NCBI GenBank assembly: GCA_964400875.1
Contig: CAYNWK010000106.1
Coordinates: 1 to 14,652, forward strand
Length of the DNA stretch: 14,652 bases
Source: CAYNWK01 sp964400875
Lineage (GTDB): Bacteria > Chloroflexota > Anaerolineae > Anaerolineales > UBA4823
Direction: 5' to 3'
Position numbers and translations under genes: made by a program. Below are positions 1 to 6,513 of the stretch, in pieces (position 1 is the stretch's first letter; each line of letters starts with the position of its first letter). Below the pieces are notes generated by a model that made no database searches, was not told where the DNA came from, and saw only the letters and a list, made by a program, of their open reading frames with translations.

Positions 1-2
1 TC

Positions 3-3000
3 AAGACTGTGATCAATCCGACGGAGAGTGATCCGTGTGAAGACTACACTCCCAGTTTAGATACGGATCACGACCTTATAACCCGAACCACTTACAATGC
101 TGCCGGACATATCCTATCGACCATTGACCCCAATGGAAAAGCAACTACCTTCCAATACGACGAACAGGGTCGATTGGTGAGTGAGACTGATCCACTCAAC
201 CATACTACCACTTACGAATACGACGGGACCGGCCGGCAAGTCGGTAAAACGGATGCCAAGGGTGTGGTCACGTATTATGAATATGACGCACTTGGGCGCC
301 TGACTGCGGTGGTTGAGAACTACCTGCCGGGTTTCACACCAAGCGAAGAGATTAACGTACGCACCGAATATACCTATGACGCCGCCGGCAAACGCACCTC
401 CATCAAGAACGCTCTCAACCATGTAACGACCTTCGGTTACGATGCTCTTGGCCGCCTCAAGACTGAGACCAACCCGCTCAACCATATCACAACTTTCGGC
501 TATGATGCGGTTGGTAACCGTGTTTCGCTCAAAGATGCCCGCGGCTATATCACGACTTTCGCGTACGACGAACTAAACCGTTTGACCGCCATTGATTATC
601 CGGCGCCAGATGCGGATGTCAGCTTCGTATATGACGCCGCCGGTAATCGCATGACGATGAATGATGGTGTCGGGACGACAAGCTGGGATTACGACAGTAT
701 GAACCGCCCGACTGCCACAACAGACCCGTTCAATGACACTGTTCAGTATGGATATAATGCAGCTGGCAGTCGCTCAAAACTGGCCTATCCGGACGAAAGC
801 ATTGTTAGCTACGTGTACGATGATGCCGGACGATTGCAAGTGGTCACAGACTGGGAATCTCTTGACACAATTTACGCCTACGACAAAGGTGGCCGTCTGC
901 AATCAAAGACGCTGCCCAATGATGTAATCACTTCGTACAGCCATGATGATGCTGGACGATTGCTGTCACTTACTCATAATCTGGATGCTCAAACACTTGC
1001 TTCCTTCCAGTACGACTATGATGAAGTTGGTAACCGTACCAGCGTCACCGAGACCGTCATGAAGCCTAGTGCCACGGTGCCAGAACTGATCTTCGCCGAT
1101 GGGTTCGAGCAGGGCGATCTCAACTCCTGGCATGCTTTCGAGGCCGACGAAGGCAACCTGTTTGTCGAAGATTCAGCCGCGATCGAAGGCGATTTTGGCC
1201 TGATGGCGGAATTGGATGACCAGAACAGTATCTATGTAACCGACTGGTCACCTGTAAACGAAATTGATTACCGTGCAAAATTCTCACTCGACCCTAACTG
1301 GATCTGGATGGAATATGGTGATGCCCATTACCTCTTCTATGCCCTCGACCGGAACGACACGGTAGTTGCGCGAATAGAGCTCCAATACGTTTCAGGAGGT
1401 TACTGGGGCGAGTACCAGGTGAGAGCTCAGATCTTGGAAGATGGAGGCCAATGGACGGGTACGGATTGGTATCCTATCGATGGTCCGCAAACCATCGAGT
1501 TCGAGTGGCATGCCGCCACCGCACCTGGAGCGATGGACGGGAGCCTGACATTATGGATCGATGAAAGTCTGGAAGAAGAAGTGACTGGAGTTGATAACGA
1601 CACCAGACGCATAGATTACGTTCAACTTGGCGCGGTGGATGGCATAGATCCCGACACAGATGGCGAACTTTACTTCGACTCCTTCGAGTCCTACCGGGAA
1701 TCACCGTCAGGCCCACTTACAACGATGACTATCGATTACACTTACGACCCGCTATACCGCCTCACAAATGCCGACTACGACGATGGTACCTACATATACT
1801 ACACCTATGATGCGGTAGGCAACCGCTTGACCGAAGAGACTGTCGGTGGCACAGTTAGTATTTCCACATATGATAACGCCAACCGGTTGATCAGCGTGAA
1901 CGGGTTACCTTATACCTGGGATAAAAATGGCAACTTGCTATCGGATGGTGTGAGCACCTACACTTACAATCATGCCAACCGGTTGATTTCAATCTGGCAT
2001 GCCGAGGATAACTACACTTATAGCTACAATGGTCTGGGGGATCGCACTAATCAGACCGTGAACGATGAGCCGGTCAATTACACACTCGATCTCGCTGTGG
2101 GGTTAACCCAGGTGTTGAGCGATGAGAATAACACCTATCTGTATGGCCTGGAGCGGATCGCACAAGACGGTCCAGCAGGTAAGGAATATTTTCTGAGTGA
2201 TGCGCTGGGCAGTGTACGCCAGTTGGTGGACGAGGCCGGGGAAGTGGCCCTGGCGGAGGCGTACCAGCCTTACGGGAATACTCTAGCTAGCGCTGGAAAC
2301 GCGGTGACCAGCTATGGATTCACCGGTGAAATGTATGATCCTCAGACCGGGCTAATTTACTTGCGGGCGCGCTACTACGCACCTTATCTTAACCAGTTTA
2401 TCCAGCCCGACCCGATTGTATCAGATTACAGAAATCCTCAAAGCCTAAATCCCTATAGTTACGTTCGAAATAATCCGGTCAATTTAACCGATCCTTCAGG
2501 AAAATGCCCTGAGGGAGAGGAAGGCCGTGCTTGTTGGAAGGAGTTACATCGGATTGAAGAAGATTTTCCTTTTGTTAATCTGACAAAAGATGTGAATATG
2601 AATGGCAATCAGTGGTGGACACTGGAGGAGCTAAAATTAGTCAGATCAGATCTGGAATCGATTGAGCGAGTGGCAACAGTGAGTTTGGCTGGAATATTTA
2701 CTCCAAAAGAAATCAGAATAAGGCGAATTCGAAAAGAAAATGGTTATCCTTGTGCGAATATTAGAGTTGTTCCTCCTTTATATTTGGGTCCAATAAACAT
2801 CTACAATCCTACTTTTACCACATGCGATGCGGGTGTGATAGGCCACGAACTTGCTCATAGATGGGATCTCAGATATCTGACCCCTATAAGCAACATTTTT
2901 GAGGCATATGTCGGGGCATTTAGTATTCGAATTGGTCCCATAAACATTGCCTACTATACCGGACCAGAAGCGGCTCCGATTTACGGCGGTGCTGATCCAC

Positions 3001-3194
3001 CCAATCGCTGGGAGGATTTTGCTGAATCATTGACTGAATATGTTTATGATCAAGAGAGAGAAGGTATTCGTCCCAATGAAAAAAGATGGTCGTTTATGAA
3101 AACCCTTCTTTCGACGGGTTCTCCCCCAAATGTGTATCCAGAGCCATTGCCAGTTCCTACCCCACCTGGGTGTACTCCTTTTCCAATAAATTGA
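3..3194 (+). CDS. Rhs/YD-repeat protein with C-terminal metallopeptidase-like toxin domain (5' partial)
   Basis: The frame is open to the left edge, so the GTG at 9 is probably internal and the N-terminus (signal, further repeats) is missing. Numbering from that GTG, residues ~25-345 and ~572-690 are YD repeats of the 'YDALGRL/YDAVGNR' type that build an Rhs shell. Residues ~357-571 are a non-repeat insertion starting FADGFEQGDLNSW and ending LYFDSFES, probably a jelly-roll/LamG-like domain. Residues ~690-831 are the Rhs core, with GLIYLRARYYAP and the junction PVNLTDPSG (P823-G831) matching PxxxxDPxG. The last 230 residues form a variable C-terminal domain with H946-E-L-A-H950 and, about 52 residues later, WEDFAES (E1002, E1006), as in zinc peptidases of the gluzincin type. 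Its tail is Pro-rich. In known Rhs systems the C-terminal domain is the toxin. The peptidase activity here is inferred from the motif. AT content rises sharply past the core. Confidence 0.88.
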   Translation, partial: KTVINPTESDPCEDYTPSLDTDHDLITRTTYNAAGHILSTIDPNGKATTFQYDEQGRLVSETDPLNHTTTYEYDGTGRQVGKTDAKGVVTYYEYDALGRLTAVVENYLPGFTPSEEINVRTEYTYDAAGKRTSIKNALNHVTTFGYDALGRLKTETNPLNHITTFGYDAVGNRVSLKDARGYITTFAYDELNRLTAIDYPAPDADVSFVYDAAGNRMTMNDGVGTTSWDYDSMNRPTATTDPFNDTVQYGYNAAGSRSKLAYPDESIVSYVYDDAGRLQVVTDWESLDTIYAYDKGGRLQSKTLPNDVITSYSHDDAGRLLSLTHNLDAQTLASFQYDYDEVGNRTSVTETVMKPSATVPELIFADGFEQGDLNSWHAFEADEGNLFVEDSAAIEGDFGLMAELDDQNSIYVTDWSPVNEIDYRAKFSLDPNWIWMEYGDAHYLFYALDRNDTVVARIELQYVSGGYWGEYQVRAQILEDGGQWTGTDWYPIDGPQTIEFEWHAATAPGAMDGSLTLWIDESLEEEVTGVDNDTRRIDYVQLGAVDGIDPDTDGELYFDSFESYRESPSGPLTTMTIDYTYDPLYRLTNADYDDGTYIYYTYDAVGNRLTEETVGGTVSISTYDNANRLISVNGLPYTWDKNGNLLSDGVSTYTYNHANRLISIWHAEDNYTYSYNGLGDRTNQTVNDEPVNYTLDLAVGLTQVLSDENNTYLYGLERIAQDGPAGKEYFLSDALGSVRQLVDEAGEVALAEAYQPYGNTLASAGNAVTSYGFTGEMYDPQTGLIYLRARYYAPYLNQFIQPDPIVSDYRNPQSLNPYSYVRNNPVNLTDPSGKCPEGEEGRACWKELHRIEEDFPFVNLTKDVNMNGNQWWTLEELKLVRSDLESIERVATVSLAGIFTPKEIRIRRIRKENGYPCANIRVVPPLYLGPINIYNPTFTTCDAGVIGHELAHRWDLRYLTPISNIFEAYVGAFSIRIGPINIAYYTGPEAAPIYGGADPPNRWEDFAESLTEYVYDQEREGIRPNEKRWSFMKTLLSTGSPPNVYPEPLPVPTPPGCTPFPIN

Positions 3195-3215
3195 CAAGTT
3201 TATTGGACTGAAGTC

Positions 3216-3842
3216 ATGTGCAGAAAGTACCTTCCCATATTGTGTTTTATCGTTTCCAGCCTGTTCATTTCTAGATGTGGGCGGCCTAATGGGTCTGTAT
3301 ATTTAGACGGAACAGCTTCTTGCAAACCACCGTGCTGGAACTCTATCATACCTGGAGAGACGAGCTATGAAGAGGTACTGATAATTCTTGGCCAAATGGA
3401 AGCCAATGGTCAAGGACATATGACGATTCTCGGTGAATCGCAAATAAAAATGTTGCGTTGGGAGGATCAAAATCGAAGTTTTTATTATATAAATTTAGAA
3501 AATGATGTTGTAAGCCAAATAAGTTTTAGGATTATCAGTTTTACATTGAATGAGTTAATCAATCGCTTTGGAGATCCAGAATATTTGCACTTGATAAACA
3601 CCCAAGGAGGACCTTCTGGAGCTTTTTATTACCCGAGCAAAGGTCTAGCATTTTATGGTGGTGCAAAATGGGGTACTGATCAAAATTTCCAGATTCTGCC
3701 TGAAACGGTGATAAGTGCTGTTTTTTTTACTCCCCCAAGTGATCTTGACACAATGGTTGCTAACGTCCATGGTAGTAAAGTTGCAGATGATGTATTGCGC
3801 CGCATCAAAGAATGGGAGGGTTACGGAAATTATCCTCCTTGA
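3216..3842 (+). CDS. Putative lipoprotein, candidate immunity partner of the Rhs C-terminal domain
   Basis: This 208-aa product begins with a basic N-terminus and a hydrophobic stretch (residues ~5-18) followed by Cys21, so a lipoprotein signal is likely. The residue before the Cys is Arg, which is atypical for a lipobox. After it comes C36-KPPC-W, then IIPGET, a pattern I associate with exported Anaerolineae proteins of unknown function. The rest is a mixed alpha/beta sequence with no catalytic motif I recognise. It begins 21 bp after the Rhs stop codon, on the same strand and with the same AT-rich composition. No clear Shine-Dalgarno sequence is visible. Position and compartment fit an immunity protein acting outside the membrane, but this is inference. 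It could equally be an unrelated lipoprotein. Confidence 0.7.
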   Translation: MCRKYLPILCFIVSSLFISRCGRPNGSVYLDGTASCKPPCWNSIIPGETSYEEVLIILGQMEANGQGHMTILGESQIKMLRWEDQNRSFYYINLENDVVSQISFRIISFTLNELINRFGDPEYLHLINTQGGPSGAFYYPSKGLAFYGGAKWGTDQNFQILPETVISAVFFTPPSDLDTMVANVHGSKVADDVLRRIKEWEGYGNYPP

Positions 3843-3966
3843 AATCATCTGGGAGAGAATGAAATATATACAGACTTAAAACATATTCGGCCGCTTGTGT
3901 CTAGCTTGTTTCGGCATTTTTCTGCGAAATTATATCAAGCAGCTAGGGAGATGGTAAACCCTAACC

Positions 3967-3984
3967 TGGTCAATTCATTGACCA
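3967..3984. repeat. 18-bp dyad TGGTCAAT-TC-ATTGACCA
   Basis: Two perfect 8-bp arms are separated by 2 bp, at the junction between the AT-rich Rhs module and the GC-rich gene-fragment region. It could be an operator or a recombination-site remnant. No T-run follows, so it is not an obvious terminator. Confidence 0.4.
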
Positions 3985-4020
3985 TCCGCTTGACCTGTCT
4001 CTGTTCAGAGGCGTTCTTGC

Positions 4021-4155
4021 GTTCCTGTCCGCCTGCGCGCCGCCAGGGCCCTGCTGGACGAGGCTCGAGCCGAGCTGGCCGCCGCCGGAGAGCCTTTCGA
4101 CCCGGAGATGGAGGTCGGCATCATGATCGAAGTGCCCTCCGCCGCCGCGGTCGTC
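4021..4155 (+). pseudogene. ptsI: Internal fragment of PTS enzyme I (PEP-protein phosphotransferase)
   Basis: Reading from 4021 in a frame different from the overlapping transposase ORF gives RAARALLDEARAELAAAG, then EPFDPEMEVGIMIEVPSAA. This matches the TIM-barrel part of enzyme I, where the 'GIMIEVPSAA' strand carries a glutamate that binds Mg2+/PEP. Only about 42 codons remain. The frame loses family resemblance at about 4150 (the expected '..DFFSIGTNDL' is absent) and runs into transposase sequence. The active-site histidine domain and everything else are missing, so this is a relic brought in or left by rearrangement. Recognition is from memory of the family motif. Confidence 0.7.
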
Positions 4156-4566
4156 CGCCCGCCTCGGCCAGGGCGGCCCTGAACGGGATCTGGTATGTGC
4201 TCTGGACCGGCTGCCAGTGGAAGGCCATCCACCGCACCTGGTTTGGGGTCTGCAGCAGCGTCATTCACGAGCGTTTTCAGACCTGGCGCCGAGCCGGCAT
4301 TTTCGACCAGGTCCTGGTTGAGATGGTGCAGTTCTATGCGGAGCGCCTCGGGATTGGTTGGGAATGGCAGTCGATCGACAGCGGGATCCGGCCGGCGCCG
4401 CTGGGAGGCGCCGAAACAGGCAGAAATCCGACCGATCGCGGCAAACACGGCAGCAAAATCCACATCCTGGTGGATGAGCAGGGCGCGCCGCTCGCCTTCC
4501 GTATTGAGGTAGCCTGAATATACCCTTAACCAAGTCGATCTAAAACATCTACCCGCACGTTTTCAG

Positions 4567-4740
4567 TCAGGCCAGCACTTTAACATCCTCCATATTCGAT
4601 TTGACCTCCTGTTTAACCAGGGCGAGAAGATCCGTGCGTAAAGCTTGCAGGGTCATGGTTTGCGCCTCATTAAATTCATCTTTGCCGAGGGAGCCCAGCA
4701 ACGGCAAAAGATCGCCCGCTTTCACCGGCGCGCTGTCCAT
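4567..4740 (-). CDS. Short unrecognised ORF (57 aa), possibly a gene remnant
   Basis: An ATG at 4740 opens a 57-codon frame starting MDSAPVKAGDLLPLLGSLGK and ending KQEVKSNMEDVKVLA before TGA at 4567. The composition is protein-like: amphipathic Leu pattern, balanced charge and few Cys or Arg. In this segment it looks more plausible than the opposite-strand frame. A stop codon lies two codons upstream of the ATG and no Shine-Dalgarno sequence is visible. It may therefore be the tail of a broken gene rather than an expressed protein. I do not recognise the family. Confidence 0.3.
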   Translation of the reverse strand: MDSAPVKAGDLLPLLGSLGKDEFNEAQTMTLQALRTDLLALVKQEVKSNMEDVKVLA

Positions 4741-4920
4741 CGCGATTTACTTACCATGCTGGTCAACCAGCGCGCCGGCCTGATCGAACGCGTCGCGCGC
4801 ATCCACACCCAGCTCGCCCAGCTGGAGGCGGAGGGCCAGGGCCTGGAAGGGCTGGCCAAAGCGATGTCTGAGATCTCCTAGCGCGGCGCCCTGATCCAGG
4901 ACAAACGCGGGAGCATCCTG
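4741..4920 (+). pseudogene. Regulator-like gene fragment with in-frame TAG
   Basis: The + frame gives LLTMLVNQRAGLIERVARI, then a helical TQLAQLEAEGQGLEGLAKAM stretch, then SEIS followed by TAG at 4879-4881. In the same frame it continues RGALIQDKRGSILA. The two halves read as one domain interrupted by a nonsense codon: a 'LAKAMSEI(S).RGALIQDKRG' segment resembles the start of the ligand-sensing domain of PucR/CdaR-like transcription regulators. The family call is weak. The case for decay is stronger, because the similarity-like reading crosses the stop without a frame change. Boundaries are approximate. Confidence 0.35.
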
Positions 4921-5025
4921 GCGCCCTTCCACCATCTGGATTTCCTGGTCTCACCGGAGGTCAAAGCCGAATTGGAGCAGATCGAGGCCGACATCATCGC
5001 CGGAAAGATCGAGACCTGGCCATAA
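4912..5025 (+). pseudogene. C-terminal fragment resembling a BMP-family ABC solute-binding protein
   Basis: The frame continues from the regulator-like piece into SILAPFHHLDFLVSPEVKAE, then LEQIEADIIAGKIETWP and TAA at 5023. The pattern 'LAPFH..D..V..EVK..LE....II.GKI' is what I expect at the extreme C-terminus of Bmp/PnrA-type (nucleoside or basic membrane protein) substrate-binding proteins. Nothing of the rest of that protein is present. It is joined in frame to unrelated sequence, so this is a relic junction. The call rests on a short match only. Confidence 0.35.
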
Positions 5026-5039
5026 CCTCAGCATATAAG

Positions 5040-5066
5040 GAGGCCGGTCTCGACCGATCGGGCCTC
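5040..5066 (-). terminator. Possible terminator of the phosphatase unit
   Basis: Inverted arms GAGGCC/GGCCTC (6 bp) with a 15-nt structured loop (inner GGTC-TC-GACC) begin 2 nt past the phosphatase stop codon. On the - strand it is followed only by 'CTTATAT', so the U-run is poor. Confidence 0.35.
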
Positions 5067-5068
5067 GA

Positions 5069-5533
5069 TTAATCCCCTCGGTCCACTCTGCCATCCTTCC
5101 AGCTCTCTGCAAACCGCCGAATACGCCGTTCGATGTAGCGGGCTCGCGGGTCCGCCACTTCCCGGCTTTCTTCGATCAGGTCGATCGCTTCATCCGGTGA
5201 GTAGCCCTGGGCGATCAGGATCGCTGCGCCCATCGCCACGCCGCGGTGGATGCCCTGGGCGCAATGTACGTAGACCTTCTTGCCCCGCTCGATGGCCTTA
5301 AGAGCTGCCTTGGCCCCGCGGAGGAGCGCCTGGATAGGGATCGGGACCAGGGGCGAGTCAAAAGTTGGCAGCCACAATGTCTCGATCGGCTCATCGACCC
5401 GATCCGGGTAGGGCCGGCGCTCGATGCGCATATTGATCACCAGGCCGACGCCTTTCTCGCGAAGTTCGTGGTAATCCGCGGTGCTGGGGGTGGTGCCGAT
5501 ATACAAATTTTCCGTTATCTTCGAGTAATTCAT
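5069..5533 (-). CDS. Dual-specificity/tyrosine-type protein phosphatase
   Basis: This 154-aa protein is of the size of a minimal DSP phosphatase. It starts MNYSKITENLYIGTTPSTAD, the 'I.ENLYIG..P' entry typical of this family. It carries the phosphate-binding loop H90-C91-AQGIH-R97 (HCX5R), in which Cys91 is the expected nucleophile and Arg97 binds the phosphate. D59 in LPTFDS is a candidate general acid. The residue after the Arg is Gly, where most members have Ser/Thr, which may slow release of the phosphoenzyme intermediate. No signal peptide is seen, so it should be cytosolic. The ATG at 5533 lies 5 bp after the stop of the upstream 53-aa gene, and it has no Shine-Dalgarno sequence of its own, which suggests translational coupling. 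The substrate is unknown. Confidence 0.85.
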   Translation of the reverse strand: MNYSKITENLYIGTTPSTADYHELREKGVGLVINMRIERRPYPDRVDEPIETLWLPTFDSPLVPIPIQALLRGAKAALKAIERGKKVYVHCAQGIHRGVAMGAAILIAQGYSPDEAIDLIEESREVADPRARYIERRIRRFAESWKDGRVDRGD

Positions 5534-5538
5534 CTTAA

Positions 5539-5700
5539 TTAGCGTACCACATGCACGATAAGCACACTACCGGCAGGGCATACTGTCCTGAGAGGTCGCA
5601 TTGCCTTGTTACCGCAACAGCCATCACAGAAAACTAAACCGAGTTCGGGCTTGTCGAGCCCACCGTTCGTTAACGTAATTCTAAGATATTTCTGATCCAT
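5539..5700 (-). CDS. Small Cys-containing protein (53 aa) upstream of the phosphatase
   Basis: An ATG at 5700 is preceded by a good ribosome-binding site (AGAAGG, about 7 nt before the ATG on the - strand; a GGAGG lies further upstream). It opens a 53-codon frame starting MDQKYLRITLTNGGLDKPEL and running through FCDGCC (C25, C28, C29) and C41 to a hydrophobic end, VLIVHVV. The stop codon lies 5 bp before the phosphatase start, so the two are very likely co-transcribed and coupled. The CxxCC plus a later Cys could bind metal or do redox chemistry, but no family is recognised. The strong start signal and tight spacing are the main reasons to call it a gene. Confidence 0.6.
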   Translation of the reverse strand: MDQKYLRITLTNGGLDKPELGLVFCDGCCGNKAMRPLRTVCPAGSVLIVHVVR

Positions 5701-5738
5701 CGATTATCCTTCTCTACCTCCAGTTTAATCTGACTTTG

Positions 5739-5745
5739 CTATACT
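5739..5745 (+). promoter_or_regulatory. Possible -10 element for the DoxX gene
   Basis: CTATACT lies about 133 nt upstream of the DoxX start in an AT-rich patch between divergent genes. No good -35 hexamer is seen at 17 bp, so this is tentative. A 6-bp hairpin (5780-5799, GCAGCC/GGCTGC) lies in the leader downstream. Confidence 0.2.
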
Positions 5746-5877
5746 TAAATTGAGAAATAAGGGGAAAAAAGGCCCTCCAGCAGCCGGGAAATTGGCTGCC
5801 GGAAAACATGAATCTTCCAAGGAAACCAGTTTCGATTTTATCGCCATGAATAAATGGCGCGGAGGTAGTGTCAAATT

Positions 5878-6405
5878 ATGTTAAGTATCGATATTGGCTT
5901 GTTAATTTTACGCTTGGTCGTCGGCCTGCTCTTCTTTGGCCACGGCGCGCAGAAGTTGTTTGGCTGGTTCGGCGGAGGCGGCCTGGAAGGGACCGGAGGG
6001 TTTTTCGAGGGGATGAACGTCAAACCCGGCAAGTTCTGGGCAGCGGTCGCCGGACTAGGCGAGGCGCTCGGCGGCCTCGGTCTGGCCTTGGGTTTCTTAA
6101 CCCCCATCGCCGGAGCGGCGCTGATCGCCGTCATGTTAATGGCGATCATACACGTGCACTGGGAGAATGGGCTGTGGAACTCGAACCGCGGGATTGAATA
6201 TCCCCTCGTTAACCTGACGATCGCCACGGTTATTTCCCTGGTTGGTTCCGGCAGCCTCTCGCTGGACGCAGCGCTCGGGCTCAGCTATCCGATGCCGCTG
6301 ACCTTCCTGGTCGCTTTGATCGTCGCCGTAGTGGGCGTCGTCATCGCCCTGGGCAGCGGAACCCTGCTTGGAGAAACGCGCGAAGAACAGCTGGGCGAGC
6401 GCTGA
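5878..6405 (+). CDS. DoxX family membrane protein
   Basis: This 175-aa polytopic membrane protein has the DoxX signature in its first helix and loop, LLFFGHGAQKLFGWFGGGG. Next come the FFEGMNVKPGKFWAAVAGLG segment and three or four further hydrophobic helices (about 55-75, 80-96, 112-128, 138-160). Length and layout are standard for the family. DoxX proteins are inner-membrane proteins tied in some species to thiosulfate:quinone oxidoreductase or to redox and thiol stress complexes. The role of stand-alone members like this one is not settled. A GGAGG at 5861-5865 lies 12 nt before the ATG, a slightly long spacing. The gene is monocistronic, ended by a strong terminator. Confidence 0.9.
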   Translation: MLSIDIGLLILRLVVGLLFFGHGAQKLFGWFGGGGLEGTGGFFEGMNVKPGKFWAAVAGLGEALGGLGLALGFLTPIAGAALIAVMLMAIIHVHWENGLWNSNRGIEYPLVNLTIATVISLVGSGSLSLDAALGLSYPMPLTFLVALIVAVVGVVIALGSGTLLGETREEQLGER

Positions 6406-6443
6406 TCGCCAGAAAATCAACCAAAACCACGCCCCTTCAACGG

Positions 6444-6485
6444 AAGGGTGGTTGGGCGGGATTCGCCAGCCCAACCACCCTTTTT
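6444..6485 (+). terminator. Strong Rho-independent terminator after the DoxX gene
   Basis: A perfect 14-bp stem (AAGGGTGGTTGGGC at 6444-6457 with its complement at 6469-6482) has an 11-nt loop, and the T-run 6481-6485 overlaps its end. It lies between convergent genes. On the - strand the downstream A/T tract is poorer, so it mainly serves the + strand. Confidence 0.85.
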
Positions 6486-6513
6486 CCCTATAAGTGCGCA
6501 AGTCCTATTTAAT

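Larger units (their letters stand above)
3897..4517 (+). pseudogene. Truncated IS5-family transposase (N-terminal half) in a composite open frame
   Basis: The frame is open from a GTG at 3897, but family resemblance begins only at about 4147 (GRPPASARAALNGIWYVLW). It continues with TGCQWKAI, the FQTWRRAGIFDQVL helix and SIDSGIRPAPLGG, which holds the first Asp of the DDE triad. It then shows the typical GRNPTDRGKHGSKIHILVDE. The frame stops at 4517 soon after, so the second Asp and the Glu of the catalytic triad are missing and the product cannot transpose. The upstream part of the frame (before 4147) is not transposase: it overlaps the enzyme I fragment in another frame. No terminal inverted repeats or target duplication could be identified, so the element is deeply truncated at both ends. 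Confidence 0.75.

Noticed and set aside
9..11. GTG as the true start of the Rhs gene
   Set aside because: The frame is open to the edge of the window and there is no signal peptide or ribosome-binding site, so the gene is cut by the window.
4005..4533. Alternative frames on both strands over the transposase fragment
   Set aside because: Only the + frame ending at 4517 shows transposase motifs, and only the + frame from 4021 shows enzyme I motifs. The others are low-complexity Ala/Arg/Pro readings.
4645..4740. + strand frame upstream of the regulator-like piece as coding
   Set aside because: The reading is His/Arg/Gln-rich, and the opposite-strand 57-aa frame looks more protein-like, so homology was claimed only from about 4741.
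5780..5799. Leader hairpin upstream of the DoxX gene as a riboswitch
   Set aside because: It has only a 6-bp stem with an 8-nt loop and no recognisable aptamer pattern.
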